Part shown: one piece after another, positions 11,637 through 24,300 of the stretch | Numbering within the stretch: the first letter of the stretch is position 1 | Layout: the number at the start of each line of letters is the position of its first letter | Source: Terebella lapidaria | Lineage: Eukaryota > Annelida > Polychaeta > Terebellida > Terebellidae | Assembly: GCA_949152475.1 (NCBI GenBank) | Contig: OX424557.1 | Coordinates: 25,171,462-25,235,461 of the forward strand | DNA length: 64,000 nucleotides | Direction: 5' to 3' | The notes under the pieces: model-generated | The model's input: the letters and a program-made list of their open reading frames with translations, nothing else | The model's database searches: none | Told to the model about the DNA's origin: nothing | Made by a program: the position numbers and the translations under genes

Positions 11637-14380
11637 ACTAATGCTGAAACTATAATGATTCTATTCATTCATTGTTCTGGCTGTAGAAATGCAACATTGG
11701 AAGTTACACTTGTTAGAAACATATCGCTGTTATCATCGCCTTTCAACACTAGACGTGCTCTAGAAAAAATATAGAGACAATAGTCTCGCCTACGCGAGCG
11801 TTAATGAAACAATACAGCTAGAATTGCAGACGCAAAGATCCATCGAGCGGCCAAAACAAGATCAGGATGTAGACGTAAATGATGATTAATCACTTGTTTT
11901 CGATATGAAAATTGCATAGAAAAGAAAGATATAGAATTTAGAATATGTGGCGGTACGTGTTTTGGGGGTGATTGCTGAGGTTTTTTCATCACCTGTATTT
12001 CTTCAATAATCCAATTAATTTGGTGAATGATTTGTATGAAGGTGTGCATAGAAGTTCTCAACGGACTCTAGTATTTCTGTTTTAATGAAATAAACTTAAA
12101 TAATTGTAACTTTCCGAGAAAAACTGATAATATGTGAGGTATTAATTTGTTCTCACACGCCACCCACCACCAAGGAAGGATACAAAGACGCATGAAGTTG
12201 AGATAGACATGGAATTTAAACCTTAGTGAGAAAAAAATAGCCAACGAAACTTAAGTTCTTCATCCAATCTCTCAGTCTAGTTTTGAACAAAATCGGGAAA
12301 GTTAAGAAAGTTCACGAACCTCTTATATGGCGATAGGGAGGTGAAATCAGAAAGGGGAAGGGTGAGCATATTTGCTAATATGTCATGTATCAATCAACCA
12401 GATCGTGATGACGTCCGCAGAATTTCTTGAGGAAATTCTACAAGTCGTGTTAAACTATAGGCCTGTTTCAACAGAATGGGGCGCTTCGATGAACAAAGTT
12501 TTCATGTTTGCAACTATCTTTGTAATAGTGAATGAGTTCGAAACATACAGATGATGGCGACATAGAAACGTCAAGGATCCTATGGAATATTGCTTCGTGG
12601 AAAGGGGAAATTGACTATGGATTAATTGCAATTATAACCATGATAACGTTTGTTGACAGGTAAGAATCCTTATCAATCCCCGACCTAAACAACAATATGG
12701 ACAATTGAAAATACAAATAGTAGATATGTATTTCATTTAGTTTCATGATTTATATGATCAACGTGATCAGAAAATTTGCGATTATTCATAGATAATACAT
12801 CATCCATATGTTGGAATGTGATGCTAGAGCTCCTTGTTTGTTCGTTACATAGATCGTCCTCGTTGCAGATGTGAGGTGAAATCTGATTCATAGGAGTACA
12901 AAAACAGGTCTGTTGATGATAGTACATCGTTTGTCCCCTGCTAAATACCTTCTGTTTGTCAGAACACACGACTACCAAATCCACATAAATAGTATCATAA
13001 AGAAAAATAACCAAATTCACGTCAGTTTCAATTTATCTGTATGGGGACTATATCGAAGTCTTGGAATTTCTACATATCCACAATCGGTCTATGCCAATTC
13101 AAGTATAAACGATTCCAAAGAATTTTTGGAGACCAGTTTTTAATTCTAGACAGTAGACAGTTTAGGAAACATGATGACGATTCTGAATCCTTTTTTTATG
13201 GATTTTGTGTAATCTAGGAATCTAGGATCTAATCTGGGTTATGTGGAATTTTTACACGACGTAGTGATGCCAAAAGCATGTGAAACAGAATATATCTAGT
13301 GATAGTCTATAAAGATATTATGCTTTCTTATAATAGCTTCTGTGATAAATACCGAGATCGTCAAACAGGCATCGGATATTATGCTTCACAGTGGAAAAAA
13401 ATATATTAGAAACTTTCATCAGTAGAAACAAAGACACAATTTTTAGTTAGAAGTTTTTTCCTTCTAGAAGTTCCTTCTAGAATACTGGATCCGGATCAAT
13501 GATATTGGATGTTCAAGTTGATTATAACTCCCAGTGCTGGCTAGAAATTATCGTAATTTTGTGATAAATAAATACAACGCAACTTTATTTTGTAATAAAC
13601 AAATACAACGTAACTCATCAATATATAGATTCGAAATATCACTGCAGAATATAATACAGTTTTGGTGTATGTAGTTTTGGTTTGCCGATTTCAAATTGTA
13701 CACAAATAAATATTTTGAAAATACTTTTTCACATATATGGTAAATGTATGTATGTGAATGTGTAGCCACCTGTGGGAGCTATTCAGGTATATAGCCCTAT
13801 TATAGTACTGACATCCTCGATAGAATACAAACGTGAAGGAAGCTTGCTAGACTTTGTATTTTCTGATCTTTATTCAGTGCATTCAAACTGTTTTGAAGTA
13901 TAGTGATTCGTTGTTAAGTGGGGCTCAGATATAATCGTCGCATTTTATTGAACCGAAACGAACATTGTCTATTTCCATCGGCCCAAACTAGATTTTTATA
14001 ATGTTTGGAAAGATCAGGTCACATCCACAGGTAACATTACAGTGTTTACTCTGTGATGAAATCAAATGCTTTTTGTCGGGTATCTGTTCGTTCTTCCTTT
14101 TTATTTGAATGGATGAATAGCTATGTCATAGCATAGATCTATGTGATTTCAGTGAGTAAAGTCGAGTGGTTTTGAAAACAATGTTTATTTTTTATATAAT
14201 GAAATGGTTTTAGTATCAGTATTCTCAACAACGAACACATGGATATTCGCATGCCCTCAGTAACATGTCTCAGGCGATGAGACTTGTTGAAAAATAATCC
14301 ACCAAATTTCAGTCACCAATAAAACAAAATACTTTCTTAACAAAATATCACTTTTATTCATACGCGCATATCATTTACAT
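11637..14380. repeat. 2.74-kb tandem array, unit 1
   Basis: First of three head-to-tail units, 2744 bases. The junction with unit 2 joins CATTTACAT to ACTAATGCTGAAAC, sharing a short TACT-like microhomology with both original edges. The unit combines a left part related to the blocks at 4.04-4.7 and 6.25-6.9 kb (CGCCTACGCGAG, TAGAATTGCAG), a central retroelement remnant on the minus strand (about 12340-13310), and a right part related to 9770-10250. A CTTCTAGAAG-type short repeat cluster lies near 13455-13490. Confidence 0.88.
12340..13310 (-). mobile_element. Broken reverse-transcriptase remnant in array unit 1
   Basis: On the minus strand the stretch around 12733-12850 reads MDDVLSMNNRKFSDHVDHI, matching the Y(V/I/M)DD motif C and following region of the invertebrate RT type that also appears at 62.5-63.6 kb. 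Sequence on both sides aligns at nucleotide level with that second remnant (for example 13100-13200 with 63370-63480). It is a fossil with several breaks. Superfamily unassigned; no LTRs seen. Confidence 0.7.
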
Positions 14381-17122
14381 ACTAATGCTGAAACTACAAT
14401 GATTCTATTCATTCATTGTTCTGGTTGTAGAAATGCAACATTGGAAGTTACACTTGTTAGAAACATATCGCTGTTATCATCGCCTTTCAACACTAGACGT
14501 GCTCTAGAAAAAATATAGAGACAATAGTCTCGCCTACGCGAGCGTTAATGAAACAATACAGCTAGAATTGCAGACGCAAAGATCCATCGAGCGGCCAAAA
14601 CAAGATCAGAATTTAGACGTAAATGATGATTAATCACTTGTTTTCGATATGAAAATTGCATAGAAAAGAAAGATATAGAATTTAGAATATGTGGCGGTAC
14701 GTGTTTTGGGGGTGATTGCTGAGGTTTTTTCATCACCTGTATTTCTTCAATAATCCAATTAATTTGGTGAATGATTTGTATGAAGGTGTGCATAGAAGTT
14801 CTCAACGGACTCTAGTATTTCTGTTTTAATGAAATAAACTTAAATAATTGTAACTTTCCGAGAAAACTGATAATATGTGAGGTATTATTTTGTTCTCACA
14901 CGCCACCCATCACCAAGGGCGGATACAAAGACTCATGAAGTTGAGATAGACATGGAATTTAAACCTTAGTGAAAAAAAAAATAGCCAACGAAACTTAAGT
15001 TCTTCATCCAATCTCTCAGTCTAGTTTTGAACAAAATCGGGAAAGTTAAGAAAGTTCACGAACCTCTTATATGGCGATAGGGAGGTGAAATCAGAAAGGG
15101 GAAGGGTGAGCATATTTGCTAAGATGTCATGTATCAATCAACCAGATCGTGATGACGTCCGCAGAATTTCTTGAGGAAATTCTATAAGTCGTGTTAAACT
15201 ATAGGCCTGTTTCAACAGAATGGGGCGCTTCGATGAACAAAGTTTTCATGTTTGCAACTATCTTTGTAATAGTGAATGAGTTCGAAACATACAGATGATG
15301 GCGACATAGAAACGTCAAGGATCCTATGGAATATTGCTTCGTGGAAAGGGGAAATTGACTATGGATTAATTGCAATTATAACCATGATAACGTTTGTTGA
15401 CAGGTAAGAATCCTTATCAATCCCCGACCTAAACAACAATATGGACAATTGAAAATACAAATAGTAGATATGTATTTCATTTAGTTTCATGATTTATATG
15501 ATCAACGTGATCAGAAAATTTGCGATTATTCATAGATAATACATCATCCATATGTTGGAATGTGATGCTAGAGCTCCTTGTTTGTTCGTTACATAGATCG
15601 TCCTCGTTGCAGATGTGAGGTGAAATCTGATTCATAGGAGTACAAAAACAGGTCTGTTGATGATAGTACATCGTTTGTCCCCTGCTAAATACCTTCTGTT
15701 TGTCAGAACACACGACTACCAAATCCACATAAATAGTATCATAAAGAAAAATAACCAAATTCACGTCAGTTTCAATTTATCTGTATGGGGACTATATCGA
15801 AGTCTTGGAATTTCTACATATCCACAATCGGTCTATGCCAATTCAAGTATAAACGATTCCAAAGAATTTTTGGAGACCAGTTTTTAATTCTAGACAGTAG
15901 ACAGTTTAGGAAACATGATGACGATTCTGAATCCTTTTTTTATGGATTTTGTGTAATCTAGGAATCTAGGATCTAATCTGGGTTATGTGGAATTTTTACA
16001 CGACGTAGTGATGCCAAAAGCATGTGAAACAGAATATATCTAGTGATAGTCTATAAAGATATTATGCTTTCTTATAATAGCTTCTGTGATAAATACCGAG
16101 ATCGTCAAACAGGCATCGGATATTATGCTTCACAGTGGAAAAAAATATATTAGAAACTTTCATCAGTAGAAACAAAGACACAATTTTTAGTTAGAAGTTT
16201 TTTCCTTCTAGAAGTTCCTTCTAGAATACTGGATCCGGATCAATGATATTGGATGTTCAAGTTGATTATAACTCCCAGTGCTGGCTAGGAATTATCGTAA
16301 TTTTGTGATAAATAAATACAACGCAACTTTATTTTGTAATAAACAAATACAACGTAACTCATCAATATATAGATTCGAAATATCACTGCAGAATATAATA
16401 CAGTTTTGGTGTATGTAGTTTCGGTTTGCCGATTTCAAATTGTACACAAATAAATATTTTGAAAATACTTTTTCACATATATGGTAAATGTATGTATGTG
16501 AATGTGTAGCCACCTGTGGGAGCTATTCAGGTATATAGCCCTATTATAGTACTGACATCCTCGATAGAATACAAACGTGAAGGAAGCTTGCTAGACTTTG
16601 TATTTTCTGATCTTTATTCAGTGCATTCAAACTGTTTTGAAGTATAGTGATTCGTTGTTAAGTGGGGCTCAGATATAATCGTCGCATTTTATTGAACCGA
16701 AACGAACATTGTCTATTTCCATCGGCCCAAACTAGATTTTTATAATGTTTGGAAAGATCAGGTCACATCCACAGGTAACATTACAGTGTTTACTGTGATG
16801 AAATCAAATGCTTTTTGTCGGGTATCTGTTCGTTCTTCCTTTTTATTTGAATGGATGAATAGCTATGTCATAGCATAGATCTATGTGATTTCAGTGAGTA
16901 AAGTCGAGTGGTTTTGAAAACAATGTTTATTTTTTATATAATGAAATGGTTTTAGTATCAGTATTCTCAACAACGAACACATGGATATTCGCATGCCCTC
17001 AGTAACATGTCTCAGGCGATGAGACTTGTTGAAAAATAATCCACCAAATTTCAGTCACCAATAAAACAAAATACTTTCTTAACAAAATATCACTTTTATT
17101 CATACGCGCATATCATTTACAT
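14381..17122. repeat. 2.74-kb tandem array, unit 2
   Basis: Second unit, 2742 bases, nearly identical to units 1 and 3 with scattered single-base differences and one- to few-base indels. It carries the same RT remnant (about 15084-16054, minus strand). Differences shared by units 2 and 3 against unit 1 (for example the region near 14625 and 17350 versus 11870) suggest the second duplication copied unit 2 or 3. Confidence 0.88.
15084..16054 (-). mobile_element. Broken RT remnant in array unit 2
   Basis: Same fossil as in unit 1, carried along by the tandem duplication. The MDDVLSMNNRKFSD motif is at about 15477-15560 on the minus strand. Confidence 0.7.
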
Positions 17123-19863
17123 ACTAATGCTGAAACTACAATGATTCTATTCATTCATTGTTCTGGTTGTAGAAATGCAACATTGAAAGTTACACTTGTT
17201 AGAAACATATCGCTGTTATCATCGCCTTTCAACACTAGACGTGCTCTAGAAAAAATATAGAGACAATAGTCTCGCCTACGCGAGCGTTAATGAAACAATA
17301 CAGCTAGAATTGCAGACGCAAAGATCCATCGAGCGGCCAAAACAAGATCAGAATTTAGACGTAAATGATGATTAATCACTTGTTTTCGATATGAAAATTG
17401 CATAGAAAAGAAAGATATAGAATTTAGAATATGTGGCGGTACGTGTTTTGGGGGTGATTGCTGAGGTTTTTTCATCACCTGTATTTCTTCAATAATCCAA
17501 TTAATTTGGTGAATGATTTGTATGAAGGTGTGCATAGAAGTTCTCAACGGACTCTAGTATTTCTGTTTTAATGAAATAAACTTAAATAATTGTAACTTTC
17601 CGAGAAAACTGATAATATGTGAGGTATTATTTTGTTCTCACACGCCACCCATCACCAAGGGCGGATACAAAGACTCATGAAGTTGAGATAGACATGGAAT
17701 TTAAACCTTAGTGAAAAAAAAATAGCCAACGAAACTTAAGTTCTTCATCCAATCTCTCAGTCTAGTTTTGAACAAAATCGGGAAAGTTAAGAAAGTTCAC
17801 GAACCTCTTATATGGCGATAGGGAGGTGAAATCAGAAAGGGGAAGGGTGAGCATATTTGCTAAGATGTCATGTATCAATCAACCAGATCGTGATGACGTC
17901 CGCAGAATTTCTTGAGGAAATTCTACAAGTCGTGTTAAACTATAGGCCTGTTTCAACAGAATGGGGCGCTTCGATGAACAAAGTTTTCATGTTTGCAACT
18001 ATCTTTGGAATAGTGAATGAGTTCGAAACATACAGATGATGGCGACATAGAAACGTCAAGGATCCTATGGAATATTGCTTCGTGGAAAGGGGAAATTGAC
18101 TATGGATTAATTGCAATTATAACCATGACAACGTTTGTTGACAGGTAAGAATCCTTATCAATCCCCGACCTAAACAACAATATGGACAATTGAAAATACA
18201 AATAGTAGATATGTATTTCATTTAGTTTCATGATTTATATGATCAACGTGATCAGAAAATTTGCGATTATTCATAGATAATACACCATCCATATGTTGGA
18301 ATGTGATGCTAGAGCTCCTTGTTGGTTCGTTACATAGATCGTCCTCGTTGCAGATGTGAGGTGAAATCTGATTCATAGGAGTACAAAAACAGGTCTGTTG
18401 ATGATAGTACATCGTTTTCCCCTGCTAAATACCTTCTGTTTGTCAGAACACACGACTACCAAATCCACATAAATAGTATCATAAAGAAAAATAACCAAAT
18501 TCACGTCAGTTTCAATTTATCTGTATGGGGACTATATCGAAGTCTTGGAATTTCTACATATCCACAATCGGTCTATGCCAATTCAAGTATAAACGATTCC
18601 AAAGAATTTTTGGAGACCAGTTTTTAATTCTAGACAGTAGACAGTTTAGGAAACATGATGACGATTCTGAATCCTTTTTTTATGGATTTTGTGTAATCTA
18701 GGAATCTAGGATCTAATCTGGGTTATGTGGAATTTTTACACGACGTAGTGATGCCAAAAGCATGTGAAACAGAATATATCTAGTGATAGTCTATAAAGAT
18801 ATTATGCTTTCTTATAATAGCTTCTGTAATAAATACCGAGATCGTCAAACAGGCATCGGATATTATGCTTCACAGTGGAAAAAATATATTAGAAACTTTC
18901 ATCAGTAGAAACAAAGACACAATTTTTAGTTAGAAGTTTTTTCCTTCTAGAAGTTCCTTCTAGAATACTGGATCCGGATCCATGATATTGGATGTTCAAG
19001 TTGATTATAACTCCCAGTGCTGGCTAGAAATTATCGTAATTTTGTGATAAATAAATACAACGCAACTTTATTTTGTAATAAACAAATACAACGTAACTCA
19101 TCAATATATAGATTCGAAATATCACTGCAGAATATAATACAGTTTTGGTGTATGTAGTTTTGGTTTGCCGATTTCAAATTGTACACAAATAAATATTTTG
19201 AAAATACTTTTTCACATATATGGTAAATGTATGTATGTGAATGTGTAGCCACCTGTGGGAGCTATTCAGGTATATAGCCCTATTATAGTACTGACATCCT
19301 CGATAGAATACAAACGTGAAGGAAGCTTGCTAGACTTTGTATTTTCTGATCTTTATTCAGTGCATTCAAACTGTTTTGAAGTATAGTGATTCGTTGTTAA
19401 GTGGGGCTCAGATATAATCGTCGCATTTTATTAAACCGAAACGAACATTGTCTATTTCCATCGGCCCAAACTAGATTTTTATAATGTTTGGAAAGATCAG
19501 GTCACATCCACAGGTAACATTACAGTGTTTACTCTGTGATGAAATCAAATGCTTTCTGTCGGGTATCTCTTCGTTCTTCCTTTTTATTTGAATGGATGAA
19601 TAGCTATGTCATAGCATAGATCTATGTGATTACAGTGAGTAAAGTCAGGTGGTTTGAAAACAATGTTTATTTTTTATATAATGAAATGGTTTTAGTATCA
19701 GTATTCCCAACAACGAACACATGGATATTCGCATGCCCTCAGTAACATGTCTCAGGCGATGAGACTTGTCGAAAAATAATCCACCAAATTTCAGTCACCA
19801 ATAAAACAAAATACTTTCTTAACAAAATATCACTTTTATTCATACGCGCATATCATTTACATA
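17123..19863. repeat. 2.74-kb tandem array, unit 3
   Basis: Third unit, about 2741 bases. It ends where ATACT continues into CTGTACACATACATAA instead of AATGCTG, which is the undisturbed right flank of the ancestral locus (compare 10210-10240). Confidence 0.88.
17826..18793 (-). mobile_element. Broken RT remnant in array unit 3
   Basis: Third copy of the array's RT fossil; the motif C region is at about 18218-18300 on the minus strand. Confidence 0.7.
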
Positions 19864-21363
19864 CTCTGTACACATACATAATTTTAACAATAGTCAGCCA
19901 TGATTGCAATATAACGTTCATAAAACTAAAACTATCTGCAGAAAAAACTGTGATGTCTGGAAAGTCCAAAACACCACCAACCTTACCAACGGCATGCGTC
20001 CGATACACACACAATAACCAACCAGCAACTGCTCAATACGGTTTATTTTTTCTGCAGAGGTACCAGCAAGCCATCCTAGCCATTCACAGAAACACAGAAG
20101 TGAAAGTAGTCAAACAGCGTCATATCAACACCACACTGATAGATAACAAAGTGACAAAGATAACCACAGAAGCTTATCATGATATAACGTTTACAATGTA
20201 TCTTACAGTGATCAAGGTTTTTCCTGGTTTTTTCCCCCAATAATTTTCCCCAAAATAATGCGATTCTACTTCATGGATGATTTTGTGCACAATCTACTCT
20301 GACTAGCCATTAAGTGTTAAGCCATTAAGTTATTGATGTTACAATTGGAGTTACTCCTTCACAACCTATTCTAGGGATTTGCATGTTATTGATTACGTGT
20401 CTTGTAGTACCAGCTACATCAACAATAGGAATTACGACATACTTTCTAAACAATCATTAATATACACAACAAATTTATGTAAATGCATCACATTTCAATA
20501 AGTGTTCAAATTACTCGCGATCATGGTCTCGGTGGGTTCTTAAACAAATGTAGATGTATCAAATGCTATTCAACCTGCGCAATAAATGCAATAACAAAGT
20601 CAAAATGACGAACTATGAGGTCCTACGCCAAGTCAATAGCCGTTGCCATCTAAAACTGCAAATAAAATGGGAGATGGGTTCGTTCTCACCTACACAAAAT
20701 GTTACCAACTGGTGGCCGTTACTGAACATCTCCAGTTACGAACGCCCAATGTCCACGCTTTCAAGCCATGATAATATAAATGATACGTGAAGTGCCAGTC
20801 GTACCTGTAACCCCCTCACCGAGACTTTGCCGACCCACCAGTACTCATTTGCCCTCCTAGTCTATGCTTATCAAGTACTTAGATATATATACACACAACG
20901 TCAGAAAATATATATGTACCCAGGTGACAACAAGGGGATAAACTCTTCAAGTGATAACGTGATAGCTGTTTCGAAGTGCCTCAATAAAAAAACAATATCT
21001 CGGTTGTGTGGGGCCGAAAAAGTTCCCGAACCTCGAAATCGCCTCATTATATGTACACTCCAAATTAGTCAACAATTAAGAGAAGTAAACTCACGGCACA
21101 TAACACACAGAGCAATGTGAATGCTTAGACCACAGTTTTTAGAACCTCCACGTTAGCAGTCTGGGATGTACAACGACACGATGACACTATAGTAGATCCA
21201 GACTCAGTTCCAAAGAGATACACAGCATGGGAAAACTGCAGACTGTTGCCACACAACGGCAGTGCATCACCGACAAATATGGCCTTCCTCAGGACGAGGT
21301 GGTGTTCGAAACCAAACGCGAAAAAAACAATAAAGTTGGTGCCAGTTCAACACATCTTATAAC
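19864..21363. other. Intergenic / probable 3' flank of the secreted-protein gene
   Basis: No recognisable gene on either strand; open frames up to 97 codons at 19950-20243 and 20827-21120 lack any family resemblance. The minus-strand gene ends at 21364, so its 3' UTR should lie here. A candidate AATAAA on the minus strand is at 20042-20047, which would give a 1.3-kb UTR, but nothing proves its use. Confidence 0.4.
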
Positions 21364-24300
21364 CTATGACGACGGCTTGTCGACCTTGCCCTTGGTATTG
21401 TTCGACGTCTGCACCTCCTCACCTGCAAGATCAAGGTATGCTTCATCATACAGTTTGACTCTTATGTAGACATTTACCTCTATCTGTAACAAATTACAGC
21501 TGACTTTATGGTACTTGGCAGACTTTTGACGTACCATCACCCGACGTCTCTTCCAAGGCGCTTGCATCTTGTGACTTGTCCTGCTCGGGTTGGCTCTGTA
21601 AGGCGTTCAGCTCGGTGGCGATGTCATTGCTCTCGGGAGCTTCCTCGGGGGCCTTTGGAGGCTCATCATTGGCTGACGGCATCTCAGGCTGACTGCCGGC
21701 CGGCTGGCTGAGCGACTCCTGCAGGTACTCTGTAACGAACAACCGAATCGTCGGTGAATTCAACCTATTCCAGTTGTGAAAACCATTGGTTGGTCCTGAC
21801 TTTCATTTGTCCTACACATACCCATTAGCTGTTCCAACTCGGCATCGTCCGTAACGTCATAGTTCGGTGGCATATTTTCCAGGTAGTCATTGTTGTATTC
21901 TTCTGTTGAAAAAAAAGTAACAATTTTTTAAAATAATAGTTAAACCCACAATATAGGTAAATTATAGAAGTCTCTTTCTTGTAGTTCGCGCCAGATACCA
22001 ATGAAACTTTCTGGTAGATCTGTTTTAGTAGGCCTATAGATAAGACCTGTACATATCTAACACACACTGATGTCACACCATTCGTGTATTATCGCGTCTT
22101 CACTGACCCTGTGGCTGGTTGTAGTACTCGTTCAGGACGACGTCCAGAAGACCATCCAGGTTCTGTTGTTTAGCGAGCAGCAGTTTCTGCACACGCTCCG
22201 TGCGTCGCTCGGCAACAGGAATGGCCTGGAAGTTGCCGAACTCTGGTGCCTGGAGGTTGAAATCAGGGTTCTGGATATCCAGCTCTGGGAAATCGATCGG
22301 CTGGTTGTTGAGGGGGAGGTTGTTCTGGCTCATGCCGAGGTCGGGGTAGACTGGGCCGGGGCGAGTGAGGTAGTCCAGCGGGTCTTGACGAACCATGTCC
22401 TGAAATTATGAGTTTAGTTTCATAATTTTTGTTCGCTCAGTCATTCTGGCTGATTGCGTTGTGTATATGTGAGCGTATATGTCAAAGATGACTTCAGTTT
22501 ACCTGGATGTACTGTCTACGGGTGTTCTCCAGCTGGTTAAGAAGCCCCTCATACTGCCAGCTGACTGTGTCCTTGTACTGGAACACTTCAGCAGGGGACA
22601 GCTGCAAAACGAAAGATGAAACCGGGTGTTTTATGCATGCAGTTTTGTGTTGCGCATACAAAGTATGCACAAAGTGCAGTACGTTTTCTAATAGAAAACG
22701 AAAATGACGCGATTGTGTTGATGTGTTTTATGGTGCAGCAGCTGCCATGTGAATGCTGAAAACTTACCACTCCGGACTGGATGAGGTCAGAGAGCGCCTG
22801 GTTGAAGCCGTCGAAATCCTTGGTGACAAGAAGGTACTCAGCGACGGCCCGGGGTGACAGATCCACCTGAGGCTCTTCCGAGTACACCTGCAACATACAA
22901 CAGTCATACTTTGAGAAAACAATCCCATGAAGCTTTCATCTCGCAATAAAGTTTTTCTACATCTTAAAAGGACCGAATGCTTTTCTGGCATTTTAATATC
23001 TCTGTGTGGGAAGTGACTGGTAAGAGACAAACACTTTTCTCTCGTCTCTTCAGTAGATCCGTCATTTAGCATGGCTGGTTCTTGCTTAAGGGCTAAAGCC
23101 AGGACGTGGTTTGATGAGAGAAAATGGAACTCTCTCATCGTGTGTGTGGGAGGCTACAAAGGGCTTCCCTTTCCGCACGCCATCGACTTTTTCCTGGATA
23201 TAGCGCTGCTCTTCAGTAATAGCTAGGGTTTCTAAAGGGCGTCCATTTTCACGAGGCGTTTTTACAGTGGTGTCGACATAATGTGATTGCTTGAAAACAG
23301 TAGGGGTTTCTATATTTAGTCGGAAGAATCGAAGAACGCTGATAAAGGGACTTGTCCATAGTCCACGATGGATATCCAATTTAGCGGCCATGGAAACAAA
23401 AATTGGTATGAATTGATCTATTAGACTGACAATTGTTGTTTCATTTGTCTTTCCTTTCATGACTTGGAGGTAGCCAGGTAGAGATAAAGGCGCACGTGCT
23501 GTCTCACGGGAAATAGGCGTCGACAGTTCAAAAAGTATCAGGCTTGTGGGATGTCCATGATGGCCATCGAGAGTACGACCGCCAAGTTATTTTTATCTTG
23601 ATGTCTGCATCGGGACAAAACTTACCGGGTTCACCTCCATCTTCTGGTCGAAAGTCGGGAACTCTCCGGCCTCCGGAAACATATTCTGCGGCTGTGTCTG
23701 TTCCGGGGGCGTCATCTGTTGGCTGGCAACCGGCATGACATTGACGGGCACCTGTGCCACTTGCTGGATTGTTTCTACAAAGTAATGTTTCAATTTTCCC
23801 AATGAGACATTATGTCTCGTTACAGGTCGCAATACATGTCGAGTTGAATGGAATAAAACGATGTAGACTAAAGACAGTTCATGCTAATAGTATGGTAATT
23901 AAGTTGCTACTATGTTTCATTTGTTCAAAATCTTCAAAATCTCTTTTCGAGACGAATTAGAAGTTGAAGAGCAAGGAGTAATGAGTCAAGAAACCAATTC
24001 ATACATCATTGTATCTGTGGTGAACCCATCACATCCTTTTCATGAACATTAATTGAATCTTCAGTGCAAACCAACCTATCTGTTACAATTGATTAATGCA
24101 TTCTATCAAAGTGAACCATGAAGGTCTGCTTTATCAGGCTATTATGTCTTGCTCGACAAGCTCAACCACATACTAAATGTGTCTATATATAAAGGTGCCG
24201 GTTCTATTCCTGTCCTCCCCTATCCCCAAGTTGCCCCGTGTCGTGGACTTCTGTGAGAGATTCATGCGACGACCAAAAATAACTGTTTTCTTTATTGTTC

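Noticed and set aside
12733-13020. 95-codon frame with the MDDVLSMNN motif as a host gene
   Set aside because: The motif belongs to a reverse transcriptase and the surroundings align with the RT remnant at 62.5-63.6 kb.
11637-19863. Tandem repeats considered as a CRISPR-like or satellite array
   Set aside because: Units are 2.74 kb, contain retroelement remnants, have no spacer/repeat structure and number only three; this is segmental tandem duplication.
22070-22411. 113-codon plus frame opposite exon 8 of the secreted-protein gene
   Set aside because: It is the antisense shadow of a GC-rich exon; the minus strand has matching splice sites and phase.
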